The translations under genes and the position numbers were made by a program. Below, in pieces: positions 13,201 through 18,493 of a stretch of 64,000 bases of DNA. The DNA lies in the NCBI RefSeq assembly GCF_040427915.1, contig NZ_JBETXJ010000002.1:1488001-1552000 (forward strand). The letters run 5' to 3'. Positions within the stretch are counted from its first letter, which is position 1, and each line of letters begins with the position of its first letter. The notes below the pieces were generated by a model that was given only the letters and a program-made list of their open reading frames with translations, made no database searches and had not been told where the DNA came from. The DNA is from Gardnerella vaginalis. GTDB lineage: Bacteria > Actinomycetota > Actinomycetes > Actinomycetales > Bifidobacteriaceae.

Positions 13201-14237
13201 GCAACAGGCTTTGCACTTGCAGGCTGTGAAGTTTCTGGTTGTGTAGGTTGCTTCGATGCAGGAGCGGCAGCTGGCTTTGTGCCTGCTGGCTTTACAGCAT
13301 CAGGATTTGTCGCAGCTGGCTTTGTATCTGAAGCCTTTGTGTCAGCTGGCTTTACAGAATTTTCAACTTTAGGTTTTGCAACAGCTGGCTTTTCAGTCGT
13401 TTTAGTTGCAGGTACAGACGCGTTCGACTTTGGCTTTTCCGCAACCTTACCAGTTTCAGCTGGATTGGTTTGCTCAGCCTTAGTATGCTTTACATCTGGC
13501 TTCTTCGCAGATTTTACAGGTTTTGCAATCTCAGAACTTGCTGTATCTTGCTCACTCTTAGTCGCAGTCTTAGTAGCACTATTATCTGCACTACTAGTAG
13601 CAGATCTATCCTCAAAATTATTAGTATCAAAAGAACGATTTGAAGGCGAAGACGAATCGCCATTTGTAACAAAATATTCGCCAGAATCCTTAACACCTAC
13701 GGAAGAATCGCCAGCAACCGTTTCCTGATTCTTAACGCCTTCAGCGATAGCATTAGAATCAGTATTCTTAACTAAATATTCCTTAACAGAATCAACCATC
13801 TGACGCATAGTGCGATCAGAAGTAGCACCCGTGTTAAGCAATCCATTCTTATATAAGCCGTTTCCATCGCCATCGCCCTTGCCATTACCAGAGCCTTTGC
13901 CGGCGCCATTTCCAGCACCTTTGCCAGAAGTCTTAGCAACACTATTTACATAAGACGGATCAAAAGAATCAGGGTTAAAAGAAGTCCTAGCTAAAGCCGC
14001 TGCGCCAGGCAACACCATAGACAATGTAGACGCTAAAGCTACAGCTGCAACGCCAAGGCGACGACCAGAAACACTAGTAGCGGTAGACGAAGAAGAACGC
14101 TTAGCAGTCTTAGCATTTTTCTTAACGCTCTTAACACTCTTAACGTCATTAGCGTTACTAGCGTCGCCAGAAACGCTCTTATGCTTAGCAGATTTAATGC
14201 TTAAAACGTCACTACCACTATTTTTAGTTCTAGCCAA
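4239..14237 (-). CDS. Giant LPXTG-anchored repeat surface protein (InlB B-repeat/Rib-like adhesin), 3332 residues
   Basis: This is a cell-wall-anchored surface protein of exceptional size. In order it has a basic, Ser/Lys-rich leader of about 58 residues; a hydrophobic signal segment near 59-83 ending in GAAALA; a long Pro/Ala/Thr/Lys low-complexity stalk to about residue 650; a region of many GYxFxGW modules such as RRGYTFKGW and RKGYDFYGW, typical of the InlB B-repeat (Listeria-Bacteroides) family; interspersed Rib/alpha-like modules; three tandem helical repeats of about 40 residues near 2935-3070; a Pro-rich wall-spanning segment; and a sortase signal LPQTG at about 3293 with a hydrophobic helix and a basic tail. 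The start chosen is TTG at 14237, five bases after GGGAG; a TTG four codons earlier (14249) has a poorly spaced site. A 10-base G tract lies in the presumed promoter. Adhesion or biofilm function is inferred from architecture only. Confidence 0.9.
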   Translation of the reverse strand: MARTKNSGSDVLSIKSAKHKSVSGDASNANDVKSVKSVKKNAKTAKRSSSSTATSVSGRRLGVAAVALASTLSMVLPGAAALARTSFNPDSFDPSYVNSVAKTSGKGAGNGAGKGSGNGKGDGDGNGLYKNGLLNTGATSDRTMRQMVDSVKEYLVKNTDSNAIAEGVKNQETVAGDSSVGVKDSGEYFVTNGDSSSPSNRSFDTNNFEDRSATSSADNSATKTATKSEQDTASSEIAKPVKSAKKPDVKHTKAEQTNPAETGKVAEKPKSNASVPATKTTEKPAVAKPKVENSVKPADTKASDTKPAATNPDAVKPAGTKPAAAPASKQPTQPETSQPASAKPVAKTEPEAKAEPNQNSAQTEHAENQQPANAKPAASNTDSEGTKPTDVKPAENQQPANAQSGNAESSKPAAEQNTNAQPSSTHSENTNTVSDANTPNGRVRRSVGSGDGASNGGSVAPADNTTATPTTTPASNTTAPSAPVTPASAESNAGAGTTANPSSEKPSAQTNAQGSQSSAEGATTGATSEDKSATHSATAQNTASEPGSASSNNPTSSPASTSTPTTGTPTTGTTTNNAATDPNSQVIKPNTDNPTAGSTSEANGQVQTDKKPKATYNLKIRYTIGGAANKQLVQPYELTIDVEKLNKLDDVNSYEYIELPKSAGYRPSVYHSGDYQYYVKKGEGDNSKFVIDDGTDADAVRYLRLSKKLITDYAVKERPAVGGNNGAQAPQTSSSQATTNPQSSSSTQPKAEDGIQYYGELNINYAPKTAKYYVRHLVQDLDHKDEFHDAPNLGIGKVITVKHKDGTSENIHVTEITGTVGSDVTAVSTYIPGYEPEHNLISSPLSDSEDESDKLVLNLRYYRKAYEVTYDSAGGTDVTAQKVYYQQPVPKVTKPTRRGYTFKGWSLVDPSKKSNSLYDDNTIVSLDDYQMPDHNVQFLANWEANKTTSYRVNVWVQKADLVDKEHPNSLANYDFVGLVERKNVQTDSEVALDKMDDAGVAKDTSKLNGESVDDYVESPELGLTRKELQGTEANDHEDGLIAKFNWMNDTHVTNLDGYDTNNLENNYIKDSKGNYVKDAKGIRTSKDLFTRYFHVNKELTKKLNREEHDFVPGRPDFGKRIKSMLCADDLNNTLNLVYDRNTYELIFAKPAKSFEGANNAAIKKTDEHGKTTIYCYAGGGECSKKYDGATKDEHGTEINHKGYRVNVRYGQKLTDIWPGAEEIDLSNDLLSDKEEKKASLGWRIGPAGKADYRDTPPFRFTKKEFADPKFRVVGEKQAPKISDDPEHNPQTTHELKDNQRLLTVDTTGAHNDIPYTVIIKKQSIASAKSGNDPSDDDYVISTDSYAKDDTNNDEYKYTAPSIAGFEPKDEKVKPERDDFSDFYDKIHDIYNNLTGEDTPDEDAPEEDRNSFPTPNYTSGEEDEDGGLALKNLNDAIAERLKTDPAYKKYYEFKKKYHISWHSYLVGFEGKLKFGDSNVPNELEENGIVTLEYKRQKYFVRFYNADGNAIKDGSVAATEELPFEYSLSKRGNAKLTGKDADLYYDNGNVKSYDASVTKNGGTDTATQFDGKYTFTLNGKTYSIERPKNLPKDYVFKGWAVDQAGTRFINGEDKDITVPVNGIKLYAAWGKPEGIKHTVTLNYNMPEIDGNGKEIKDSNVVTKQQFDHYYVIKENKDIKVPTRKGYDFYGWEITKNGTTLPYAFGNKVVEDITLDAVWVQDTRYNGTFKHIFLKPGYTFTDYKKAGLTDAEKAAMVDHVSTQTVSGLREHLRYNAEAVYSDETHFPDKHFTSFEASKDEDQNTGEFIYQTYNTRKYKVRYVTTDKDGNEKDLLPESEVSSVNRKYDVAFYKPIEGFMPETTQQNIEYATDEDGKQIGEKTYTFRYKDVRVLKRKCYPPQGTEHPQDTEYQDPKHPQYRPDHYTRYVFKVAKDQSSMGSVVDWQGSKVADGSALVYDAIKGTKAYQMPLPTVKAKQGYEFAGWTSKIGSSEAGSTELQYSDGVNRLPIRSEEQNSPEVIYIANFKLKAPVAAAPQVLTPKENISTGSSDDAKKLITNANDYPADATFSFAPGEKFDNTPGLHKIKVQVTLGNNTAAAEVLYRVLPDLVYASDWDKFKATDYGSNNAGDYVPITFTGKNDEGTIIGHDGGNANTPAGGETTLTAYVYKGKDVRIRVPQAFGKDYNDQHYHYVFKGWATKVVEPTTSTPSSGTTSAGTAQPEQKKPEQTFDINSSDRYKKVNLDNGVTYHAIYKRIDYFSSSSDNGTVPEDSVVAIFKPAPGRKWKIDGTNGPKVFYVKKGTDLSQITKTVDGKTVNVLEMLQNNLTNPTGKWSRSSMLNDGNKVAEVKDVADVTGDWKDGWHVNEPFQEFVADQTPWTEPEVQTDYLVAVQDKRDTLPALDKYLTNLDDLKKEAETKGDIEDVKIEYDLPKGKDPKDFEDKMLKKPSLYTVPLRITVNYKDGVEPKKYKRVARLKVIYQLMYPESLPKVDNTHSGTQQPGSGTQTDKQPVIGESGEIDFVTKNNKNYVKVEFEDPTAYEGAASGRKEYYILKASSDEITSGDYTKGIKAPQVTGAKHDDRSFHYEFLGWEMVEGSTVPATRASLPAAAPLPTLALFATISNATSPAETRSANTGGSSTTNLYTKEQIAKMAFTQNTKFRAVLRRVDNVLKPGTNEKIPDNYVPHLFLPGFGRRWTDGTSNPKVYYFDPESSNYYNDINNKVDDLGSQLKGFGGWSIYGAAGNELTSASPDYNKKETRVYVAKQARVDDVNASDIVLSVGDGIPGPDELVHGNDAKSNPNIVGVQGAGVYDINKAITKPGITTVVVNVTRTNDKKEQVIVPVKVHIRVLPKVIADKDLPEKGTKEYEFIAQNYTKVMYAAGEGGTMQSPMHTYWVRNGKESAIKDYIPDVLADKGYVFKDWSSKTIEKPASPADQRKATNEEREVLANIAIVDGMQFVAKIIRNSHNSTLAALQNLLSEAQKENAKGIYEAKKEQLAKIAESNGKHYLAELIRKSNNSTLAALSNLLAQNITNPLEINNTIERDKLAELADAAGKSFVAKIIRNSKKSSLEALKQLLRNVGVNPETSLPEPKPIRETTITANFEKMAPMKFTFSGSAREGILTNFRLQNMTEGSGDANNKITVDGKEVTINELVSQVKNSVNGISAKCAGTACTISGTPKIVDSKPKVELTFTTTDKYGRQAEITVEIDVISESKPAPMLVPTPAPVPTPVPPAPAPAPSKPEEEQRQEEYPIPESYPYIPMPEAPSSEVVPEQTAEAKQKTEPEAVKDSAKQPSEALPQTGSDVTQSALIASLLASVGLAGFAAKHRRRKNEDNES
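4920..5420 (-). repeat. Three tandem helical protein repeats inside the giant adhesin
   Basis: Three consecutive segments of about 40 residues share the pattern FVAKIIRNS...(S/T)LxALxxLL: one ends near 5310, a diverged copy (HYLAELIRKSNNSTLAALSN) lies at about 5170-5250, and one lies at about 5015-5110. They are predicted amphipathic helices and differ from the beta-rich modules around them. They were identified by reading the translation; no family name is recognised. Confidence 0.7.
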
Positions 14238-14384
14238 TTCGACTCCCAAACTCCGTTACATCTAGTATATAGAATCAACATGCACGTTTAGTATTTAACA
14301 ATCAAAATACACAACATACGACAATGTTTAACAACCAGTGCACTCCAAAAAAATACTTAACCTTTATTATTCAAGCACAAGCTA

Positions 14385-14413
14385 TGGATACCCCCCCCCC
14401 ATAACAATTGCAA
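14385..14413 (-). promoter_or_regulatory. Putative phase-variable promoter of the giant adhesin with a G10 spacer
   Basis: On the minus strand TTGCAA (14408-14413) is followed 17 bases later by TATCCA (14385-14390), and ten of the 17 spacer bases are a pure G run (14391-14400 read as C on plus). The -10 match is weak; an alternative pair is TTGTTA with TAGCTT, also 17 apart. Either way the tract lies in the promoter core, so a change of one or two bases would alter spacing. The inferred leader is about 140 bases. Confidence 0.5.
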
Positions 14414-14692
14414 TATATGTGTTTTTGGTGTTTCTTGTGATAAATGTTTAAGAAATACGCAATTGTTCAAGCATGCAAGAGGGCTGGGTGATTCTTGGTC
14501 GAACAATATAAGAGCGGCAGCCGATACCAAATAATCCAATGAGCCACCACTACAAACAAACTTCAACCAAAAAACAAAATCAAAGACAAAACGGAACAAC
14601 CGCAACAACAACCAACACGCAAGAGGCAGAGCGTTGTGCGAATCGAAGTGACTTCTCGCGCTACGCTTTAAGCGAAAAGGCAGGTCGGAGCG

Positions 14693-14928
14693 CAAGTGAG
14701 GTGGAGATTCGAGATTTTTCGCACTGAATGAGATGAACCTCAGCATCTTTGATGGTGATTCATCGAATGAAGAAGAAAAATCGAGAATCTCGGTGATTAA
14801 GATATACGCAAAAGTTTTAGATATTCAGAAGGTTTGATGTATTTCTATACGAGCAATAAAAGAGGAGCGTAGCGACGGGAGTTGCGAGGAGAGAAATACT
14901 CAAACCTCGCGCAACACCAAGTAGGAAA
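14693..14928 (+). repeat. ~236-bp structured repeat, copy 1
   Basis: Nearly identical to 23084-23318 over its whole length in the same orientation. The 5' part can fold as GAGATTC..ATTTTTC paired with GAAAAAT..GAATCTC around a 3x3 internal loop, with an inner GATGAA/TTCATC stem and a CATC-TTT-GATG hairpin. The 3' part folds as GGTTTGA..TATTTCT with AGAAATA..TCAAACC. The two copies differ mainly in the linker between these domains. It could be a structured RNA or a mobile repeat; strand of transcription is unknown. Confidence 0.75.
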
Positions 14929-14981
14929 GCGCGCTACGCTTTAAGCGAAAAGGCAGGTCGATTCGAGTGTGCAGAAATAAC

Positions 14982-15025
14982 AAAAACCGCGCAAGCCAAG
15001 AAAATCTTGACTACGCGCGGCTTGT
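14982..15025 (-). terminator. Terminator after rplY
   Basis: On the minus strand AAGCCGCGC pairs with GCGCGGTTT (9 bp including one G-U pair) around a loop of about 25 nt, then runs into TTGTT. It lies 29 bases beyond the rplY stop codon. Confidence 0.65.
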
Positions 15026-15053
15026 AAAATCTTAGAAAATCCTAAGCAAAACC

Positions 15054-15671
15054 TTACTCGGCTGCAGGAGCTTCGGCTGAAGGAGCGGCAGCATCGGCAG
15101 CAGGAGCGGCAGCTGGCTCTTCTGTAGCAGCATCTTCTGGAACAGTGACGCTAACAACAGACTCTTCGCCATCCATGTCGAGCACAACGCCCTCAGGAAG
15201 CTTAACATCTTTAGCAAACACCTTGGTGCCATCGGCCAAGCCGTCAACATTAACTACCAAGCGCTCTGGCAAGTTGGCAACGTTTGCGCGAACCTTAAGC
15301 TCCTGAACGTCTACGAATGCAACAGCAGCACCCTTTGGAGTGCCTTCAACAAACACTGGCACCTCAACGTCAATCTTTTCGCCAGCCTTGACTTCGTAGA
15401 AGTCAATGTGCTCAACGATGCGCTTAACAGGGTTGCGCTGAACATCCTTAACAACTGCGATTCGTGACTCATTGCCAAACTTAATGGTAAACAAAGCGTT
15501 TGCGTGACGAAGAGAAAGAGTAGTCTCTCTCATTGGAAGAGTCACATGTACAGGCTCAGCACCACCAGCGTAAATGCTGGCTGGAATCAAATTGGCAACA
15601 CGCAAACGGCGAGCAACGCCCTTACCGAACTCATTGCGAACTTCGCCTTCAAGTGTAATCTTTGTAGCCAT
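15054..15671 (-). CDS. rplY: 50S ribosomal protein L25/general stress protein Ctc
   Basis: This protein binds 5S rRNA in the large subunit. The 205-residue product is the long Ctc type: an L25 domain at about residues 4-92 starting ITLEGEVRNEFGKGVARRLR, then the TL5-type C-terminal beta domain to about 180, and an Ala/Glu/Pro-rich tail (EEPAAAPAADAAAPSAEAPA) that is common in actinobacterial versions. The ATG at 15671 has AAGGAGACC just upstream. It stands alone with its own terminator. Confidence 0.95.
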   Translation of the reverse strand: MATKITLEGEVRNEFGKGVARRLRVANLIPASIYAGGAEPVHVTLPMRETTLSLRHANALFTIKFGNESRIAVVKDVQRNPVKRIVEHIDFYEVKAGEKIDVEVPVFVEGTPKGAAVAFVDVQELKVRANVANLPERLVVNVDGLADGTKVFAKDVKLPEGVVLDMDGEESVVSVTVPEDAATEEPAAAPAADAAAPSAEAPAAE

Positions 15672-16060
15672 ATCGGTCTCCTTATGGTCTGGATTATGCG
15701 GATAATCTTATTTAAATCCAGCTTCAGGCGCACCGACGCGCCGAAAACCACCATAAGTTGGCTATCAGCCCAGTCGATAACGGAACTTACACAACAATCG
15801 CAAGCAACCAATGAATCGCAAAGCGCCTGCTACAAGTATCGCAGTGTTATTCCCTCGCCAAAGCAACTTATCCAGTCTACAAAAACACTTAGACAGATAA
15901 AGTCTAAAGTCAAATCCAACACCAAAAGGTGACTTGAATCACACCAACGATTATCATGTATATATAGTCAAAGGCGCATAACAAATATGTGCTCGAAACA
16001 AGCTGATTTAACCAAAACAAATTAGCAAATTTAAGCATTTAGCAAAATTAAGGAGCAGAT
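15672..16060. other. Divergent intergenic region between rplY and the acyl-CoA synthetase
   Basis: 389 bases holding the promoters of two divergent genes and one CRP/FNR-like palindrome (15929-15942). No gene is supported here. Confidence 0.6.
15929..15942. promoter_or_regulatory. CRP/FNR-family-like palindrome upstream of the acyl-CoA synthetase
   Basis: GTGACTTGAATCAC has perfect GTGA-N6-TCAC arms, the core spacing of CRP/FNR-type sites. It lies about 120 bases upstream of the GTG start at 16061. A similar site precedes the flavin-binding gene at 35963. No cognate regulator is in the window, so the assignment is tentative. Confidence 0.4.
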
Positions 16061-18127
16061 GTGTCCGTCCTAAATACACTCCAGCAGCAAGCTTTCAATC
16101 TTGCTCGCAAGGCTTTGCAAATTGGCAGCAACTTCGCGCACCCAGTAAGCGACGACATCGCAGGAGAACCAGACTATTCTATTCCACAAGATCAGCAAGA
16201 CGGATCACAGAATAAACAGAATAATCTGCTTCAGCAAAATCAGCATCTTCCACGAGTAGACGAATGGGGTTCCCAACTACAAACCACCACTTTCCTAGAC
16301 CCACAAACTGGCTTGCTAACCACAAAAACGGACGGAAATCCGCCATTAGATGAAGGTACAAGCATCTACGACTTGTATGCAGACAGAGCAGCCAGAATGG
16401 GAGACGATCCGCTCTACACCTACAAGGAAAACGATATATGGGTTACAAAAACAGCCAACCAGTTCCTTGCAGAAGTTAGAAAAGCAGCAAAAGGCTTGAT
16501 TCACTATGGGTTGCGCAAAGGCGACGCTGTTGCGTTAATGTGCAAAACCTCGTATGAGTGGGATGTTGTTGATGCTGCAGTTATGGCTTGCGGAGGCGTG
16601 CTGGCTACAATTTACGATACGGATTCTGCCGAGCAAATTCGCAACATTGTAAACAACTCCGACTCGCGCTTTTTGATTGTTGGCACAACTGAAATGAAAG
16701 ACAAGGCAGATGGAGCTATTGAAGAATGCCCGAGCCTTGAGCGCATTATTTGCATAGAAACAGGCGGATTGGCGGAACTACAAGCCTTTGAATACTCCGT
16801 TAGCGACGAAGAACTAGACGAGCGCATTGACTCGGTTAAAAAAACCGACTTGTGCTCTATTGTGTACACTTCTGGCTCTACGGCTGCGCCAAAAGGCGTG
16901 GAAATGACGCATGAACATTACTGCACAACCGCGTTAAACTTGCCAACTTACTTGCCGGACTTGCTTAGCGAGCCTAACGGTTCCGTGCTTCTATTCTTAC
17001 CTCAAGCCCATTCGTTTGCGCGCGCAATCAACTATATTGTTGTTGCTAGCACGCTTAGAATCTACATTGCGCAAGGCATTACAACGCTTATATCTGACCT
17101 TCAAGTTGCAAAGCCAACTGTTATGATTGTTGTTCCGCGTGTGCTCGAAAAAGTGTATAATGCGGCTTCGCAAAAGGCAGGTCATGGAGCTAAGGGACTT
17201 GCTTTCCAGGGTGCTGTTGTTACAGCTCAGCAATATATGAAGGAAGTACAGGATTCTGGAGATGCTAAGGCGCTAACAAAGGCTCGCCGCGCTGCTTACG
17301 ATCCACTCGTTTACCGCCCGATTCGCCAAGCGCTTGGCGGACGCGCGCGTTGGATTGTTGCTGGTGGCGCGCCACTAGATCCTGAGCTGATTTCATTCTT
17401 CCGCGGCGCAGGCGTGCCAGTTTATGAGGGTTATGGCCTTACGGAAACCACCGCCCCATGCGCGTTCACACCTATTGGCGTTCCATTCCGTGAAGGATCG
17501 GTCGGCATTGCTTTCCCAGCTTTCACTTTGCGAATTGCTAAAGATGGCGAAGTGCAAATTAAGGGCACTTGCGTATTTAAAAAGTATCACAAGAATGAAG
17601 AGGCGACAGAAACTTCGTTTACAGAAGACGGATGGTATGCTACTGGCGATTTGGGCAGAATTGACGACGATGGCATGCTTTACATTACTGGTCGCAAGAA
17701 GGACTTGATCATTACTGCTGGCGGCAAGAATGTGGCTCCTGGTCCTATTGAAGAAGTGATTAAGCGTTGCGAACTTGTATCTCAAGCTCTTGTTCTTGGA
17801 GATAAAAGACCATTTATATCTGCTCTTGTGACTTTAGACGAGGAGATTTTACGCAATTGGCTTAAGACCAAGGGCTTGGACGAAACTATGAGCATGGAAG
17901 ACGCCGCAAATAACGCGGTTGTGCGTGCGGAAGTCCAAAAGTTTGTGGATATTGCAAACGAGGGCGTATCGCGCGCGGAATCTGTGCGAAAGTTCATTAT
18001 TCTGCCAGAAGAGTTTACTCAAGAAAACGGTTTGATGACGGCTTCTATGAAGATTATCCGCCCGCGCGTTATTAAGAAGTATTCCGCATTGCTCAACGCG
18101 CAAATGTATACGATTCGCAAGAAGTAG
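16061..18127 (+). CDS. Long-chain acyl-CoA synthetase (AMP-forming), FadD15-like
   Basis: The enzyme activates fatty acids with ATP and CoA by way of an acyl-adenylate. Its 688 residues include the AMP-binding loop YTSGSTAAPKG near residue 270, GYGLTETTA near 457 and GDLGRIDDDG...TGRKKDLIITAGGKN near 530-560, in the usual order for the ANL superfamily; length fits the long bacterial class (about 600-690). The first 60 or so residues are a Gln-rich extension. The start is GTG at 16061, six bases after AGGAG. An ATG that overlaps it is out of frame. A clear terminator follows at 18228. In Bifidobacteriaceae, which lack beta-oxidation, a role in lipid synthesis or fatty-acid uptake is more likely than degradation (inference). 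Confidence 0.92.
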   Translation: MSVLNTLQQQAFNLARKALQIGSNFAHPVSDDIAGEPDYSIPQDQQDGSQNKQNNLLQQNQHLPRVDEWGSQLQTTTFLDPQTGLLTTKTDGNPPLDEGTSIYDLYADRAARMGDDPLYTYKENDIWVTKTANQFLAEVRKAAKGLIHYGLRKGDAVALMCKTSYEWDVVDAAVMACGGVLATIYDTDSAEQIRNIVNNSDSRFLIVGTTEMKDKADGAIEECPSLERIICIETGGLAELQAFEYSVSDEELDERIDSVKKTDLCSIVYTSGSTAAPKGVEMTHEHYCTTALNLPTYLPDLLSEPNGSVLLFLPQAHSFARAINYIVVASTLRIYIAQGITTLISDLQVAKPTVMIVVPRVLEKVYNAASQKAGHGAKGLAFQGAVVTAQQYMKEVQDSGDAKALTKARRAAYDPLVYRPIRQALGGRARWIVAGGAPLDPELISFFRGAGVPVYEGYGLTETTAPCAFTPIGVPFREGSVGIAFPAFTLRIAKDGEVQIKGTCVFKKYHKNEEATETSFTEDGWYATGDLGRIDDDGMLYITGRKKDLIITAGGKNVAPGPIEEVIKRCELVSQALVLGDKRPFISALVTLDEEILRNWLKTKGLDETMSMEDAANNAVVRAEVQKFVDIANEGVSRAESVRKFIILPEEFTQENGLMTASMKIIRPRVIKKYSALLNAQMYTIRKK

Positions 18128-18227
18128 CGCTTTTGCACGCTACGACCTGCATTCGAGCATAAAGCGTGATGTGAAGCGTGGCATTAATCGACAGCAAATC
18201 GACTTGCGATTTACTCGCGAACTACTC

Positions 18228-18277
18228 AAAACCGCGGTTAACTGGTCTTATAACTGACTAGTCTTCCGCGGTTTTTC
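18228..18277 (+). terminator. Terminator after the acyl-CoA synthetase
   Basis: AAAACCGCGG (18228-18237) and CCGCGGTTTT (18266-18275) form a perfect 10-bp stem, followed by TT on the plus strand. The loop is about 28 nt. It can also work on the other strand. Confidence 0.75.
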
Positions 18278-18366
18278 GTATCTACCCACGCCCCCGCGGA
18301 TTAGCACTCAGGCAGGTCGGAGTGCGGATTTAATCCATAGGTATCTGATAAAATCGCGTTGAAAAC

Positions 18367-18397
18367 TTGATACCCCCCCCCCGGTAGAAAATATGTT
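18367..18397 (+). promoter_or_regulatory. Putative phase-variable promoter of the coiled-coil surface protein with a C10 spacer
   Basis: TTGATA (18367-18372, five of six with TTGACA) and TATGTT (18392-18397, four of six with TATAAT) are 19 bases apart, and ten of those are a pure C run (18373-18382). Loss of two C would give the optimal 17. The inferred leader to the ATG at 18494 is about 90 bases. Confidence 0.55.
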
Positions 18398-18493
18398 TTC
18401 CAAAACAAGACGAACGGCAAGCAATTGCTAAAAATCTTGTTCAAAAACACGAAAACTAACGATTTCCTATTATCAAATATGAGGAGAGGTTTT

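Larger units (their letters stand above)
14238..15053. other. Intergenic region between the giant adhesin and rplY
   Basis: About 816 bases without a convincing gene. It holds the promoter region and G/C tract of the giant adhesin (14385-14413), an A/C-rich stretch (about 14545-14620), two copies of a CTACGCTTTAAGCGAAAAGGCAGGTCG-like motif (near 14660 and 14932), one copy of the ~236-bp structured repeat (14693-14928) and the rplY terminator (14982-15025). Open frames here lack ribosome binding sites and family resemblance. Confidence 0.7.
18128..18493. other. Intergenic region upstream of the coiled-coil surface protein
   Basis: 366 bases with a terminator (18228-18277), two GCAGGTCG-type motifs (about 18145 inverted and 18311 direct), a C10 tract within a presumed promoter (18367-18397) and the GAGGAGAGG ribosome binding site at 18481. 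No gene is supported. Confidence 0.65.

Noticed and set aside
14357..14746. 129-codon minus-strand frame in the intergenic region before the giant adhesin
   Set aside because: It spans the C10 tract and a repeat, lacks a ribosome binding site and has no recognisable family.
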